Notes under the pieces: generated by a model
Databases searched by the model: none
Told to the model about the DNA's origin: nothing
What the model saw: the letters and a program-made list of their open reading frames with translations, nothing else
Position numbers and translations under genes: made by a program
In this document: in pieces, positions 45,449-59,610 of the stretch
Layout of the letters: every line of letters begins with the position of its first letter
Position numbering within the stretch: the stretch's first letter is position 1
NCBI RefSeq assembly: GCF_000264905.1
Contig: NW_006763147.1
Location: 470,272 to 534,271, forward strand
Origin: Stereum hirsutum FP-91666 SS1
Taxonomy: Eukaryota; Basidiomycota; Agaricomycetes; Russulales; Stereaceae
DNA length: 64,000 bases
Direction of reading: 5' to 3'

Positions 45449-45471
45449 CAGCGGAGTTCGAAGTTCTACTC
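45449..45471 (+). repeat. Outer direct repeat, right copy
   Basis: Direct copy of 38332-38354 with one mismatch, 188 bp outside the right inverted repeat (the left copy is 27 bp outside). Confidence 0.7.
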
Positions 45472-45620
45472 CCAGCCCAATAAGCTACACATCTCACCAA
45501 CTTCATCGTCCATGTTCTTTGCGACCGAGCTTCGAGTTATGCACATATACCCCTACAGGAAAAAAAGTAGTGGTATCTCACCCTGAGTCTGGATTGCGAT
45601 AGGCTAAATAAGAACGATGC

Positions 45621-45624
45621 AAAA
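45621..45624 (-). terminator. Pol III oligo-T terminator
   Basis: First run of four T on the minus strand, 27 bp after the tRNA 3' end. Confidence 0.45.
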
Positions 45625-45651
45625 TCAATACATCGTCATCGTCTTATTCAT

Positions 45652-45723
45652 TACCGCTGATGGGGATCGAACCCACAACCCCCACCTTAGGAAGGTGATG
45701 CGCTACCATTGCGCCACAACGGC
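45652..45723 (-). tRNA. tRNA-Arg(CCU), 72 nt
   Basis: Cloverleaf folds by eye. Acceptor stem GCCGTTG with CAGCGGT (two G-U pairs), D-arm GCGC-AATGGTA-GCGC, anticodon stem TCACC/GGTGG around loop TTCCTAA with anticodon CCT. The T-arm holds GTTCGATCC (B box), and the discriminator base is A. No intron. Reads the AGG codon. Confidence 0.92.
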
Positions 45724-45733
45724 TTGACATTTA

Positions 45734-46126
45734 CAGTGTAGGCCCACTCCTTGATCCAACCCCGGTCCTTGATCCACTGCAAATCTGCCGCCTACAGCTC
45801 CCCCAGCTTGAAGAACACTCTTAAAAACTGTAGGTACGGGACACTTAAGGCTATATTGAGTACCTGAATGAGCATGCATTACTGTTATGAGGGGGAATTG
45901 TGCAGTGCGGGGTTGGATCAAGGAACCATATTTTGTGGCGCTCGGGTGCCACACCACATCTTGGTCTCCCAAAAATGCTCACTCACCTTGGGCACCGTGT
46001 ATATTTTATTATGAGGTCCTTCGTGGATGATACAAACCTCAGAGTTAACCGTTTGAATGAATACGGGAAGGGGAGCAAGAAAATGAATTGATTCAAAGTG
46101 GCGGATCAAGGAGTGGGCCTACACTG
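45734..46126 (-). mobile_element. 393 bp MITE, copy 2 (inverted relative to copy 1)
   Basis: Same length and same CAGTGTAGGCCC ends as 19172-19564, flanked by TA (45732-45733 and 46127-46128). Its reverse complement aligns along copy 1, with patches such as GGAGACCAAGATGTGGTG shared exactly. It begins 10 bp upstream of the tRNA 5' end. Confidence 0.85.
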
Positions 46127-46482
46127 TACTGAAGTCAACAATATATAATATGGACCCTTGGCAGACATGTCTCCTGAGCTTTCTCTACTTGGTCTCTACG
46201 CTCTCTTACTTCTGACCATCCTTCAGTCTGCAACGCCATCGACGGAACACAGACATACCTGCCTTGCGGGCTCTGAAGCACTCACTTCATGAACCATACG
46301 ATATTATTTCTGTCCTACGTTTAAGACTACTTAGCCTGTTGACGACCACATCGCGCTAGTCTCTCGAGACACCCGTAAGTAACCTTCCTTCCTCGGTCTT
46401 CACTGAATATTTCACGCAGACTAGATGTCTGACTCTGTGCTAAAATTTTAGAGATCGACGATAAACATCGTTCCTGCTTGTC
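46127..46482. other. Upstream region of membrane protein gene
   Basis: Probable promoter and 5' UTR of the following gene, with a TATAATATGG-like motif near 46143. No ORF of note. Confidence 0.4.
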
Positions 46483-48654
46483 ATGAACCGTCAGGAGACA
46501 TGGTTTTGGGTGCTGGGAGTGTTTGCGCTTGGTGTGGCGGCGGCGGATGACTCTACTGAAAGGTATGTGTCCTCTCTGGGTGTTTGTCTGCAGAGATCCA
46601 GGGGATCGTCAATGGCCAGAGGACTGGGCAATATAATCAGAGATATGGTCTCTTCCAGTGGCATGGACAGGCATTTGCCTGGTCTGTTTGCTTCGTAACC
46701 GTTGAGCTCGTTCGGACTGTCTACCTTTCCGCGGGTCTGGACAGTGTTTCCAGGTCCTATGAGAACCGTACTGAAACATATACAGCAGTTTACTGACTCG
46801 ATGTTTCCCGTCTCTAGTGCCTACGATGCGGACCCCATCCTCCGCTACCGCCCGCAATTCGCCCGCTCCCTTCCCATCCAAATCCTCGTCACCGGCATGG
46901 TCCTCACCCTCGTCTCCGTCCTTCTCATCCACCTCATCTTCACCGCAAACTATCACTGGCGGCTCGCCCAAGCCAACTGCGTCCTCCAGATCTCCGCCGC
47001 CACCATTCTCTTCACACAACTCGTCGCGAGCCTCAAGCTCGTGCTCGATAGTGCTATACAGGAGAGCAGGGAGTGGCCGTTCATGTTGACGTATGTGAGC
47101 GTGGATCTGCCCCCGTTGGAGGCGAGCGCGGAGGAGGATGGGTGGGAGACTTCGAATTTGGTGTTGTGGCTCTTGATGAACGCGACGACGTCGGCTTTGA
47201 TCCAAGTACGTGTCGGTCGCAGTTTCATACAATGGCGCTAGCTCAGTGCGCACACAAAACCTGTTCCCAGATAACACACATCCAATTTTTAACCCTCCTA
47301 TATCCTTCCCGTCTCGAAGCGAGACTCATCTTCATCCTTCTCGGTGAGCACACAAAGACCCACCCAAATTCGGATCGTCATTTCCCAGTCATTCTAACCC
47401 CTATCTTATTACATCACATCGTATCACATCACAGGCCCACTCGCCATCGTCGCCGCAATCATGCAGCTCATCCCCATCCAAGACAACTCGACCTCTCTCG
47501 TCATCGCCGACGCGATCCGCAACGTCTGCAACTTCACCCTCTCCCTCCTCTTCACCTTCTCCCTCCTCCTCTGGGGAGGCCTCGTGAACCGCAAACAAGC
47601 ATGGCGCATGGACGGCGGTACCGCCGCCTTCGGCGCCGGAGCCGTCCTCCTCGCCCTCCTTTCCACCGCTCTGACCGCATTCTTCATCCCCTCGAAGAAC
47701 CAGTACGAGTGGATGTTGCCACTTACGTGGGCGGTCATGCTGTGGCAGAGCTTTCTGGGGTGGTGGTGGTGGGTGGGGAGCGGGATGGGGGTGGGGGAGG
47801 TGGATGAGTGGATGGAGAGGGAGGAGAAGAGGAGGGTCAAGAGGAGGGAGAGGGAGAAAAGTAGGAGGGAGAAGAGGGAAAAGTATAAGGAGGTTTGGAA
47901 GGGCGTTCAGGAGAAGGTTATGGGTGGGGGAAAGACGAGACAGGTCGTGGTTGTGGAGGAAGAGGTTATTGATGGGGAAGGAGACGAGGACGGGACGCGT
48001 CAGTTGGCATCGCCGCCACTTTCGAGAACGACTTCGAATGAAAGGTCAGAGTCTGCGTCGACGACCACTATCAACACGGCCACGGGGAGTACACCGGCCT
48101 CGAATAGTAACGCGGCCAACACGAACACTAACTCCCCACTCTGGAGACGCGCGATGTCGGCGTCCTACACCCTGTTCCACAGAGGTTACCTCGGTCTTCG
48201 AACAGCACATATCTTAGCCGCACGCCGCCAGGCCGAAAAACAGGTCGTGATCATCAATGAAGTCTATGGCCGGGAGGGCGAGCATGAGGTGGCGAATCGG
48301 ACGCCACGAGTGCATGGTTGGGGACTCGGTAGCTTTGGACTGAGGGAGAGGGAGGCACATGATAGGGATCGGGAACGGATTGAGAGACGGAGGGAGGGAG
48401 TGGCTCAGATAGAGGAGAGGGAGGAAGGGGTGAGTGGAGATGTTGAGAGTAGTGTGGATATGGAGGGGGTCACGGAGTCGAGGAGGCGGAGAAGGGACCA
48501 TACGCAGACAGAGGATGATGATGGGGATGATGAGGACACGAGAGGAAAGAATAATAACGGTGGTGGTGCCCCAGCCGAGAGAGAAGAGAGGTGGTCGATG
48601 TGGTGGTGGGGTCCGCTTCGACGGTGGAGATTGCAGGATTCGACTGTGTATTGA
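46483..48654 (+). CDS. Conserved multi-pass membrane protein of fungi, 586 aa
   Basis: Exons 46483..46562, 46818..47205, 47271..47343 and 47435..48654. A cleavable signal sequence (FWVLGVFALGVAAA) is followed by about seven membrane helices, including LPIQILVTGMVLTLVSVLL, LLWGGLVNRKQAW and WMLPLTWAVMLWQSFLGWWW. Phrases such as RYRPQFARSLP, ITHIQFLTLLYPSRLEARLIF and DGGTAAFGAGA recur in an uncharacterised Agaricomycete family. The C-terminal 250 residues are cytoplasmic, charged and low-complexity (Arg/Glu runs, then Asn/Thr-rich). Function unknown. A sensor-like role would be a guess. Confidence 0.75.
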
Positions 48655-49276
48655 TTTGTATGAGTATATCGCGAGGGCCTTTGCTTCACTCTTGGTCCTG
48701 TTTTAGTCCTAGCGAGACTTCGGCGTGCTATCGTACTGTAAGGTTTATTTTGCTCGTGCGACCGAGGACTGTTCAATTAGAACGCAGATTGAGGTTTGTA
48801 TACACGTATGACGGTTTGCATATGTTGATGATTTAGTCTATCTTTGCTCTATCACTTTGCACAGAGCCATCGCCCTTTGAGCTCGAGACCGGAAGGGTAG
48901 TTTCTAGGTCAAAGATCAAGTAGAACAGAAAGCGCAATGGAATCCAAGGCATGCCGAAAAGCACAGAAAACCCCCATCTGAATCGTGATGCACTCGACTT
49001 ACCCCCTTTCAGGCACCTTGCTCAGACGCTCTGTCATTCTTCGCGTCCCTCTTCCCAGTCAGTTCGCTGGCACACAGGGCAGGCTATGCAGAAGAACGAG
49101 AATTGTGCACAATCTATTGCCACGAACCAAACACTACACGAAGCGAGAGACATTGACGGTTACAACCCCACGCTCGACGCAGGACACGAAAGCAGGAAGA
49201 CAAAAAAATACACCGGTGTGAATCAAAAACCGAATAAAGAGGGACCAATAATAATGCGGAGGACCGTGCCAGCTTT
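48655..49276. other. Convergent 3' region
   Basis: Between the membrane protein (plus) and the peroxidase (minus). Short ORFs only. Confidence 0.4.
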
Positions 49277-52433
<3,157 letters not shown>

Positions 52434-54542
52434 ATGCCTTTTTCTAATATGGGTGTTCAAGGCTGGCACCCTGGAGAGCTAGCCATCCAGCGAAAGCTGA
52501 ACTTTGACGGCCCAATGAGCATGGTCTGGAGGTCTATCGATCCTTTACTCCCAGAGCAGCACCGAGAATTTCACACCACTCGCCTACCCTTTGTGCCGCT
52601 CACCTCGCTTGACACAGAGGGACGACCGTGGGTCTCTATTCTTGCCGGCGGTGATGGTCGTCCGGGATTTATACAGAGCCCAGCCGAAAATATGATGACT
52701 ATGCGAATTCGTACGTGGGAGGGCGACCCGTTCGAGGAAAATGCTACATCGTGGGTAGACGATCCACAAGATTCTTTCCTGGTGGCGGGCATAGGTGAGT
52801 GTGGCGTTTCCTCTCGGAAGCTATTGCGTTCCGGTACTCATGTCGATCTATCAACAGGAATCGAGTTCTCGACTCGTCGAAGAAACAAATTTGGAGGCAG
52901 GGCTGTCAGTCTTGAGCATCGCGGAGAGCATGATCACTTCGTGGCCCTCGAAGTCAATGAGGCGCTTGGGTATGTACTTTTCTCGTACATCTTGTATTCT
53001 TTGCGACCTCTAACAGCCGAATTATTAGGAACTGCCCAAAGTACATCAACGTGAGAGATCTTATTCCCCAGCCAGTCACACACCCTGTGGTGAAATATCG
53101 TCAGCTCCACATGGGAGAGCAGGAGCGACTGCCCGCCGACATCGCTGCTTTTATCACGGAAGCGGATACCATCTTCATCGGCACAAGCTATGCGGCCAAA
53201 CCAGAGGACGCCCATAAATTTCCCTCTCACGTCGGCGCAAACCAGCGTGGCGGACGTCCTGGCTTTGTGCGCCTCCGTCCTTCCGATGGCAAAACCCTTG
53301 TTCTTCCTGACTATTCTGGTGCGTAAACTGTCCCGTTCTCGCCGCTCGTCTTCTACTGGCATTAATGTCTTGATTCGAACAGGCAATAGATTCATGACCT
53401 CCTTGGGCAACATCGAGTCCACTCCACTCGCGGCCATCACCACCGTCTCCTTCACCACGGGCTCTGTTCTATATCTTACCGGTCATGCGAAAACGATCGT
53501 CGGTTCCGATGCTCAGAAGCTTATGGCCCGTCAAAATGTCCTCACCACTATCTCCGTGACCGGATACACCTTCGTTACCGATGCCTTGCCCGTTCGACAA
53601 CGCCCTGGCAGCGTTCCTGAACGTAGCCCCTACAGCCCTCCTATCAAGCTCCTGAACGAAGAGAAGAGTGCTTCATCTCTCGATCTCGACGAAGTCACGG
53701 TACGACTCAGGAGCATCGAGCTACTCAGCGATTCGCTGGCGACTTTCCAATGGGATATCACTTCATCGCAAGTAATCGACATCAAACCCGGTCAAGCCGC
53801 AATCCTCGATTTCAGCTCACTCGTCGGTATCTCAGCTTACCAGCACATGTCACCTTTCGCTCCTTCCTCCATCAATGACGATCGCATCCGCACCTGGACA
53901 GTGTCGAGCGCGCACGTTCAGCCTGGGGGTACAAAGACGTTTGCTTTGACGATGCGGCAGAAGCCAGGTGGCGTTGTCACAGGTGCCCTGTTCTCCATTG
54001 CGGCGAAACTGCGGGACGTGAGGCCGGAGCTGTTGGTTGACTCGAGAGTGTTATCCCTCGACGTCAAGCTTGTCGGAATTTCTGGAGACTTAGTCATGCC
54101 GCCAATGGAGTCAGGCAAGAGGATGAAGATGATGTGGATTGCAGGTGGCATCGGGGTTACGCCGTTCATGAGCATGCTGGCAGCCCTCAGGGACACCCGC
54201 TCCGACTTCGATGCAATCCTCGCATTGTCGACTCGAGAGCCGGATGTGCTGGTGCCGTTAATTTCGCGCCAGTTCAAGAAGGAGAATGCGCCGAATCAGA
54301 GACTACGAGTTGACGTCTTCACTGAAACTCCATCGAATGCAGATTGGGCTCTTCCTGACGGCGTGGAAATCGTCATGCACCATGGAAGGCCCTCGCTTTC
54401 TTATTGGAAGGGGATAGGTGACTTGATCAGCCGGAAAGCGTACTTGTGTGGCCCAAAATTATTCGAGGAAGGGTCCATAGATGCGCTAAGGTCATGTGGT
54501 GTCAACCCGGCCGATATCGTAAGAGAGGGTTTCGAGTACTGA
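52434..54542 (+). CDS. PNPOx-like / ferredoxin-reductase-like fusion flavoprotein, 640 aa
   Basis: Exons 52434..52794, 52858..52969, 53029..53318 and 53383..54542. The N-terminal half (to about residue 310) resembles the pyridoxamine-phosphate-oxidase FMN fold: FVPLTSLDTEGRPWVSILAG, IGIEFSTRRRNKFGG, NCPKYINVRD and GNRFMTSLGNIESTP. The C-terminal half is an FNR-like reductase with IRTWTVSS (FAD binding), IAGGIGVTPFMSML (nucleotide binding), YLCGP and a terminal aromatic (GFEY). No C-terminal 2Fe-2S cluster motif is seen. The order suggests electron flow from NAD(P)H through FAD to FMN, perhaps for a reductase or detoxifying oxidoreductase (inference). Confidence 0.85.
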
Positions 54543-55069
54543 GCAGGCTGGTCTACGCGTGGTGTTCCTAGATGTAACTGGCCATCGTTATTTTCAGTAT
54601 GTCTTACATTCATGTATTCTATATCTTCAAAGTGCTCACTGTATCCGATATTCTAGATTAGCACTCACTTCGCGCCCCTCTGTTCTCCATTGTTTCGTAT
54701 GTCTATTTTTGTCACATGCCCATGCAATGGCCAATACTCCTTTTGAGTAGTCTCCGAGTCGGAAGTAACCATCGCAAGACCGTCGTACCTTTCAAGCACA
54801 CAAACGTTCAACGTCGCAACTCACCATATATACACCATTTGCTTTTCAGCTTATCCTGCACATGCTATATGTAATGTTTATCAGGTCAGCTGAGGCGCAT
54901 ATTGAACATCGATACCGACGGATCGGGTCAACACGGCTCTAACGTCTGGGCTATTTAATGCACATGTAACTCAGCTGAGCTTCTTCTTGAGCCACGTCCA
55001 CGTCGTCATCCAAGTCGAACGCTCCTCCGCCTTCCCTTCTTGCTCGAGAAGGAAGCTGCCTCCATCGGT
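54543..55069. other. Spacer between two plus-strand genes
   Basis: 3' end of the flavoprotein gene and promoter of the mannosidase. No feature seen. Confidence 0.4.
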
Positions 55070-58000
55070 ATGGCTCCTCGACTAGCTGCCACCGCGACAT
55101 TGGCTTCGCTCGCACTGGGCTTGGCGTCGATCTATCATCTGGCTTTCGTGTCGAATGGTATTCATGAAAGTGTTCTAGAAGCGACGTTAGCTCAAAGCGC
55201 TGGCGACGTCGCTATCGGTCTTGGCGCAACATATCGCAGGCGAAACATATTGACTCGAGCGACGGAAGACTTGTCTGTATATGTCGACCCGTTGATTGTG
55301 GGTGCTTTTGAACTGCGGGCTTTCGTAAGCTCCTGCTAACGATCTTTTCTTCAACTTCGCTCTCGTAGGGGACTACTTCGCCTTCGGTTCCAGGAGTCAG
55401 TTCATATATATCTCACCGTGTTTCTATGTTTGTGACTCACCTTCTTCGAATAGACTATTTCGGGTTCAGGAAATGTGTTCCCCGGCGCCACTCTCCCGTT
55501 CGGGGGTAAGTTCAATCTACTCCGAATCACCGTCTAATTTTTACTAACAGAAGCAACAGTGGTGAAAGTGGGCATCGACACAGCTTTATCTGGTCTGACT
55601 GATAACGTTGAGTGAGTCAGCACCTCATATAATCGCAAATGATGTGATCTGACTTACTTACCTTCATTCGTAGCAATGCCAACGCGGGATACACACCTAA
55701 CGGAAACATGACGGCCGTCAGCCTGACTCACGTCTCTGGGACTGGTGGGCCTCCTAAGTACGGAGTAGTTGCTCAGATGCCGCTCGTTGGATCCCTGGAT
55801 GATGTCAACATCGCCGACAACAGGACATGTTCGTGCTCTGTTTTTCTCTCGTGATCGCCGAAAACTGATGAGGTGCTTGGCGAACAGACTTCCAGAACCG
55901 TTCTAGCGAGTATGCCTCCTTGGGTTACTTCAACACTACTTTATACTCGGGGGCGTCGGTCGAGATGACTGCAGCTAGACACTCCGCGATACTCAAGTAT
56001 ACGTTCCCAGCCAACGAAACCAAGCATGTTCTGGTCGACTTAGCGCACGTTGTATGTATTTCTCCGTTCCAGTTCTCTTCCAGTTGAAACTTACCTTGTG
56101 TTGGCACTAGATTCCTGGTTTCGATCAGCCGCAGGAGGCACAACGTTACAATGGCGGTGCTTTATGGCTTGATCCAAATGGAACGAGTTACTCTGGTTAT
56201 GCACGCTATTCAGTGAGTGTGGCGCTACCTCGAACACGACGACTTACCCATACGCCACACAGAACGGTTGGAACGAGGCACCGCCTTGGACCATCTACTT
56301 CTGCGCCAACTGTAAGTCTCTTACCGTCGTGCCCCTACAGTAACTTCCTGACCGTCGCGCAGTCTCCAGTCCGGCAACGGAGTTTGGCACATTTGGCTAC
56401 GTCTATGATTGTGAGTGCGGAGTTCTGAGCATCGATGATTTATCTTGGTCCAGCTGACTTTCAATCGGCGTCTCGATCAGACATCCAGGCTCCGTCGACG
56501 AAGCCGGTTGTCTACCCTTACTATGAAGTATGAAGTCTTCGGCCCATTCATTCGCCTTTCTCTGCTGATACATTTGGCCAGGTCTCGGCTTTCTATTACT
56601 ACGGCCTCGGCGCTCTTTTCTCGTGGAATGCGTCTGACTCCTCTGAAATCATCGAAAGCCGCATCGGCATCAGCTGGATCGGAAGGGAAGAAGCGTGTGC
56701 ATTTGTGAAGAGCGAGGTCGAGAACCAGACATTCGATGATGTACTGACCGCCGCGAAAACAGAATGGAATGTGCGTGATTCGCTGAACAAGAAAAGCTCA
56801 GATAAATTACTCACACCCATTTCTAACTTTGGGGGCATTATTCGTTTTAGGACGAAGTCCTGAGCGCGATTACGATTCCGGAGGAGAACACGACCAAAAA
56901 CGAGACACTATTAACAATGTTGTACACGGCTTTATACGGAACGGCAGTGGTAGGCCTCGAGTTTTGTAGTGGCTGACTAGGCTCTCACCTTGGACTGCGC
57001 AGATGCCCACGGACAGGACCGGAGAAAATCCAGGCTGGACTTCAGATGAGCCGTACTACGATGACATCTATACCGCTGTGAGCTCGCCTTGTTCTTCTGA
57101 CCATCACGTGTATGCTCAACGAAGTTGCATTAGTGGGATATCTATCATTGTGAGGGAATGTTATCGCCTGCTGTTTACCTCGATGCTCATATTTTTAACA
57201 GGCACGACTCCTCTATACCATCTCATCTACACGAGCCGTTATGTTGACATGATCCGTGCGCTCATCGACATATGGGTCAGTTTGTTCGACTACAGACGAA
57301 AGCGCATACTGACACAAGCTGATGTATCAGAGACACGATGGTTATATGCCTGATGGTCGATCTACCAACTACAACGGCAAGACACAGGGTGGGTCGAATG
57401 CAGACAACATACTAGGAGACGGTGAGTGCCTACGACCATCACACCCTTCTCAAGCTCCAAATATATCGACTCAAATCCGAAAATAGCGTATGCCAAGGGC
57501 CTTGGCAGCGTTTCCTCAATCAACTGGACAGACGGTTTCGAAGCCATGGTGAGAGCTCATTCTTTTCTCGATACGGGGCTCCCATAGTTAAATGGTGCTC
57601 GTGGGTGCGAATCGTTGATATATTTAGAGAACAAACGCGGAGAAGACTCCGTTCCGAGGATTGGATCCCGATGCGTTCGACGGAGGTACAAAGGAAGGCC
57701 GTATCGCGTTACCAGACTGGCACTCTCTAGGATATATTTCACCTACCTATTCTCGGAGCGTTTCTCGCACGGTAGAATACTCCCAGGTGCCGTATATTCT
57801 CTTCGCCTGCGATCGGTATTGTCTTCAATCGACCACACATGCTGACATTATCCTTACGTTTAGAACGACTTTGGGCTATACACGGTGGCGAAAGGTTTAG
57901 GCCTCGTCGATGAAACAGAGCTTTACTTGAATCGATCACAGAACTTCCGGAATCTTTGGAATCCGGATGCTGAGGCCGACTTGACCAAGATCGACTACGG

Positions 58001-59141
58001 TATCATCAAAGGTTTCCTTGCCCCGCGGAACACCGATGGCGCCTGGAACAGTAGCTACAACGTAACTAATTGTGCAGGGTGCAGCTGGGTGCGTTCTCAA
58101 GACCTCTACACATACAGACAAATCCTAGGCGCTGACAGGATTTGATCCGGCCCAGAATGACTTGACCTATGAAGTGAATCTCATTCGTTCAGTGTCTCTG
58201 TCTATATGACGAACTAAAACGTATTCTCCTCGACGTAGGGATTGATCTGGGAGTACAGCTTTGCTGCGCCCCACGATATTGCGGGTATCATCGAACTATC
58301 AGGTGGCGAAGAAGATTTTGTTACCCGTCTCGATGCCTCGTTCGTTCCTGGGTTCTCCGACAGCGCAGGAGGGACGGTTGGCGTATCCAACGGGGCCGGT
58401 ACTACCATATTCAATCCGGTAAGTTGATCTACGTATTTTGCGGTGAGTGCATATACTCACGACTAGTGTAGGGCAACGAGGTTTCGTTCTTGACACCATA
58501 CCTCTACAATTATGTGCCGGGATACCAGTATCGTACGGTTGAAGTCGTGCGCAACATTGTCGTGAGTTATAGGCTTCTGTTTACCACCACGGATGAAGCC
58601 TGACCTCGATATGGGCAGAACTCATTCTATGGCGTTCAAAGTGACAGCTACCCAGGGGTGAGTTGCCTTATCAGTTGACCACTATCAGGTATATGCTCAC
58701 TTTCGTCTCATAGAACACCGATGCCGGAGCGATGCAGTCCTGGCTTCTTTGGGGTCTCCTCGGCCTTTTCCCTGTCAATGGCCAGCCGGTGTACCTCATC
58801 GGCTCTCCTTTCTTCGAAGCGATCGACGTCCGCGTTACGGCTGGCATGGTGGGAGCGAATGCGACCTCTGAGCCAAAGACTCTGAAGATCCGGGCCCCCG
58901 GCTTGAATGCAACACACTATTGTGAGTTCAGGCACATTTTGTCCTCATACATCCAAACTGAGCACGTTCAATAGACGTCCAGGGCGTCCGGCTGAATGGA
59001 GAGAATCTGACCAGAGCATTCTTATGGCATGACGAGATCATATCTGGTGCTACATTGGAATTCGACATCGGGTCGGAGGCGAGTAAGTGGAACTACGGAC
59101 AACTTCCTCCATCTTATTCTTCCGGGAACTACACGATCTAG
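55070..59141 (+). CDS. Secreted GH92 alpha-mannosidase, 865 aa, 24 exons
   Basis: Exons 55070..55297, 55369..55395, 55454..55505, 55560..55611, 55674..55828, 55888..56051, 56111..56212, 56263..56311, 56363..56410, 56481..56527, 56582..56770, 56851..56949, 57003..57077, 57134..57149, 57202..57275, 57331..57421, 57487..57548, 57628..57786, 57864..58088, 58239..58418, 58472..58561, 58619..58657, 58714..58921 and 58975..59141 sum to 866 codons. A signal peptide leads into YVDPLIGT and NVFPGATLPFGVVKVG. GH92 hallmarks are DRTGENPGW, EPYYDDIYTAWDIYH, RHDGYMPDGRS, TQGGSNADN, LYNYVPGYQYRT and GNTDAGAMQSWLLWG. GH92 enzymes release alpha-mannose with calcium, mostly from N- or O-glycans. Confidence 0.93.
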
Positions 59142-59610
59142 TACGGTGGTCGCTCAACTATAGACCCCCACTTAATTATGGATGATTTGCAAATGACATG
59201 TACGGTTTCTCATGCTCACTCAGAGAAGTTTCTCACGAGCACCATTGACAATCGAGCTATTTCTTACATACTTCTCCACTCTCGGAGGAAGGAAGGCCGG
59301 CAAGCTACCTAAGAGGGGCAAACCGGAAGATCTGATCTGTCTGAATGACGAAAAAAAATGCATGTTACACCGCAGTATCACCAAAACAGGTCGAACGTAA
59401 CAGGTGAAAGCAGGATACATGCAACGAATCTGGGTGGACCTCAAGAATTTGGCCATGAGCACTCCGTAAACAGTATCTTGAAAGCGACGCTTCCCAGCTC
59501 CAAGAGTATCGACTCCGAGTCGTCGTTGATGGTGCGCTTGCACAGCTCCACCACTCGAAGTACTCGACGTAGGTCCACATACCGTAGCGCACGCGTGACA
59601 GTGCTGATCT
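59142..59610. other. Convergent 3' region
   Basis: Between the mannosidase and the F-box gene. Short ORFs only. Confidence 0.4.

Larger units (their letters stand above)
45261..45651. other. Spacer beyond the right end of the element
   Basis: Holds the right copy of the outer direct repeat (45449-45471) and the likely end of the tRNA transcript. No gene seen. Confidence 0.5.

Noticed and set aside
38332..45471. Reading the outer direct repeats as LTRs
   Set aside because: Only 23 bp long, no TG...CA ends, no polypurine tract, and asymmetric distance to the inverted repeats.
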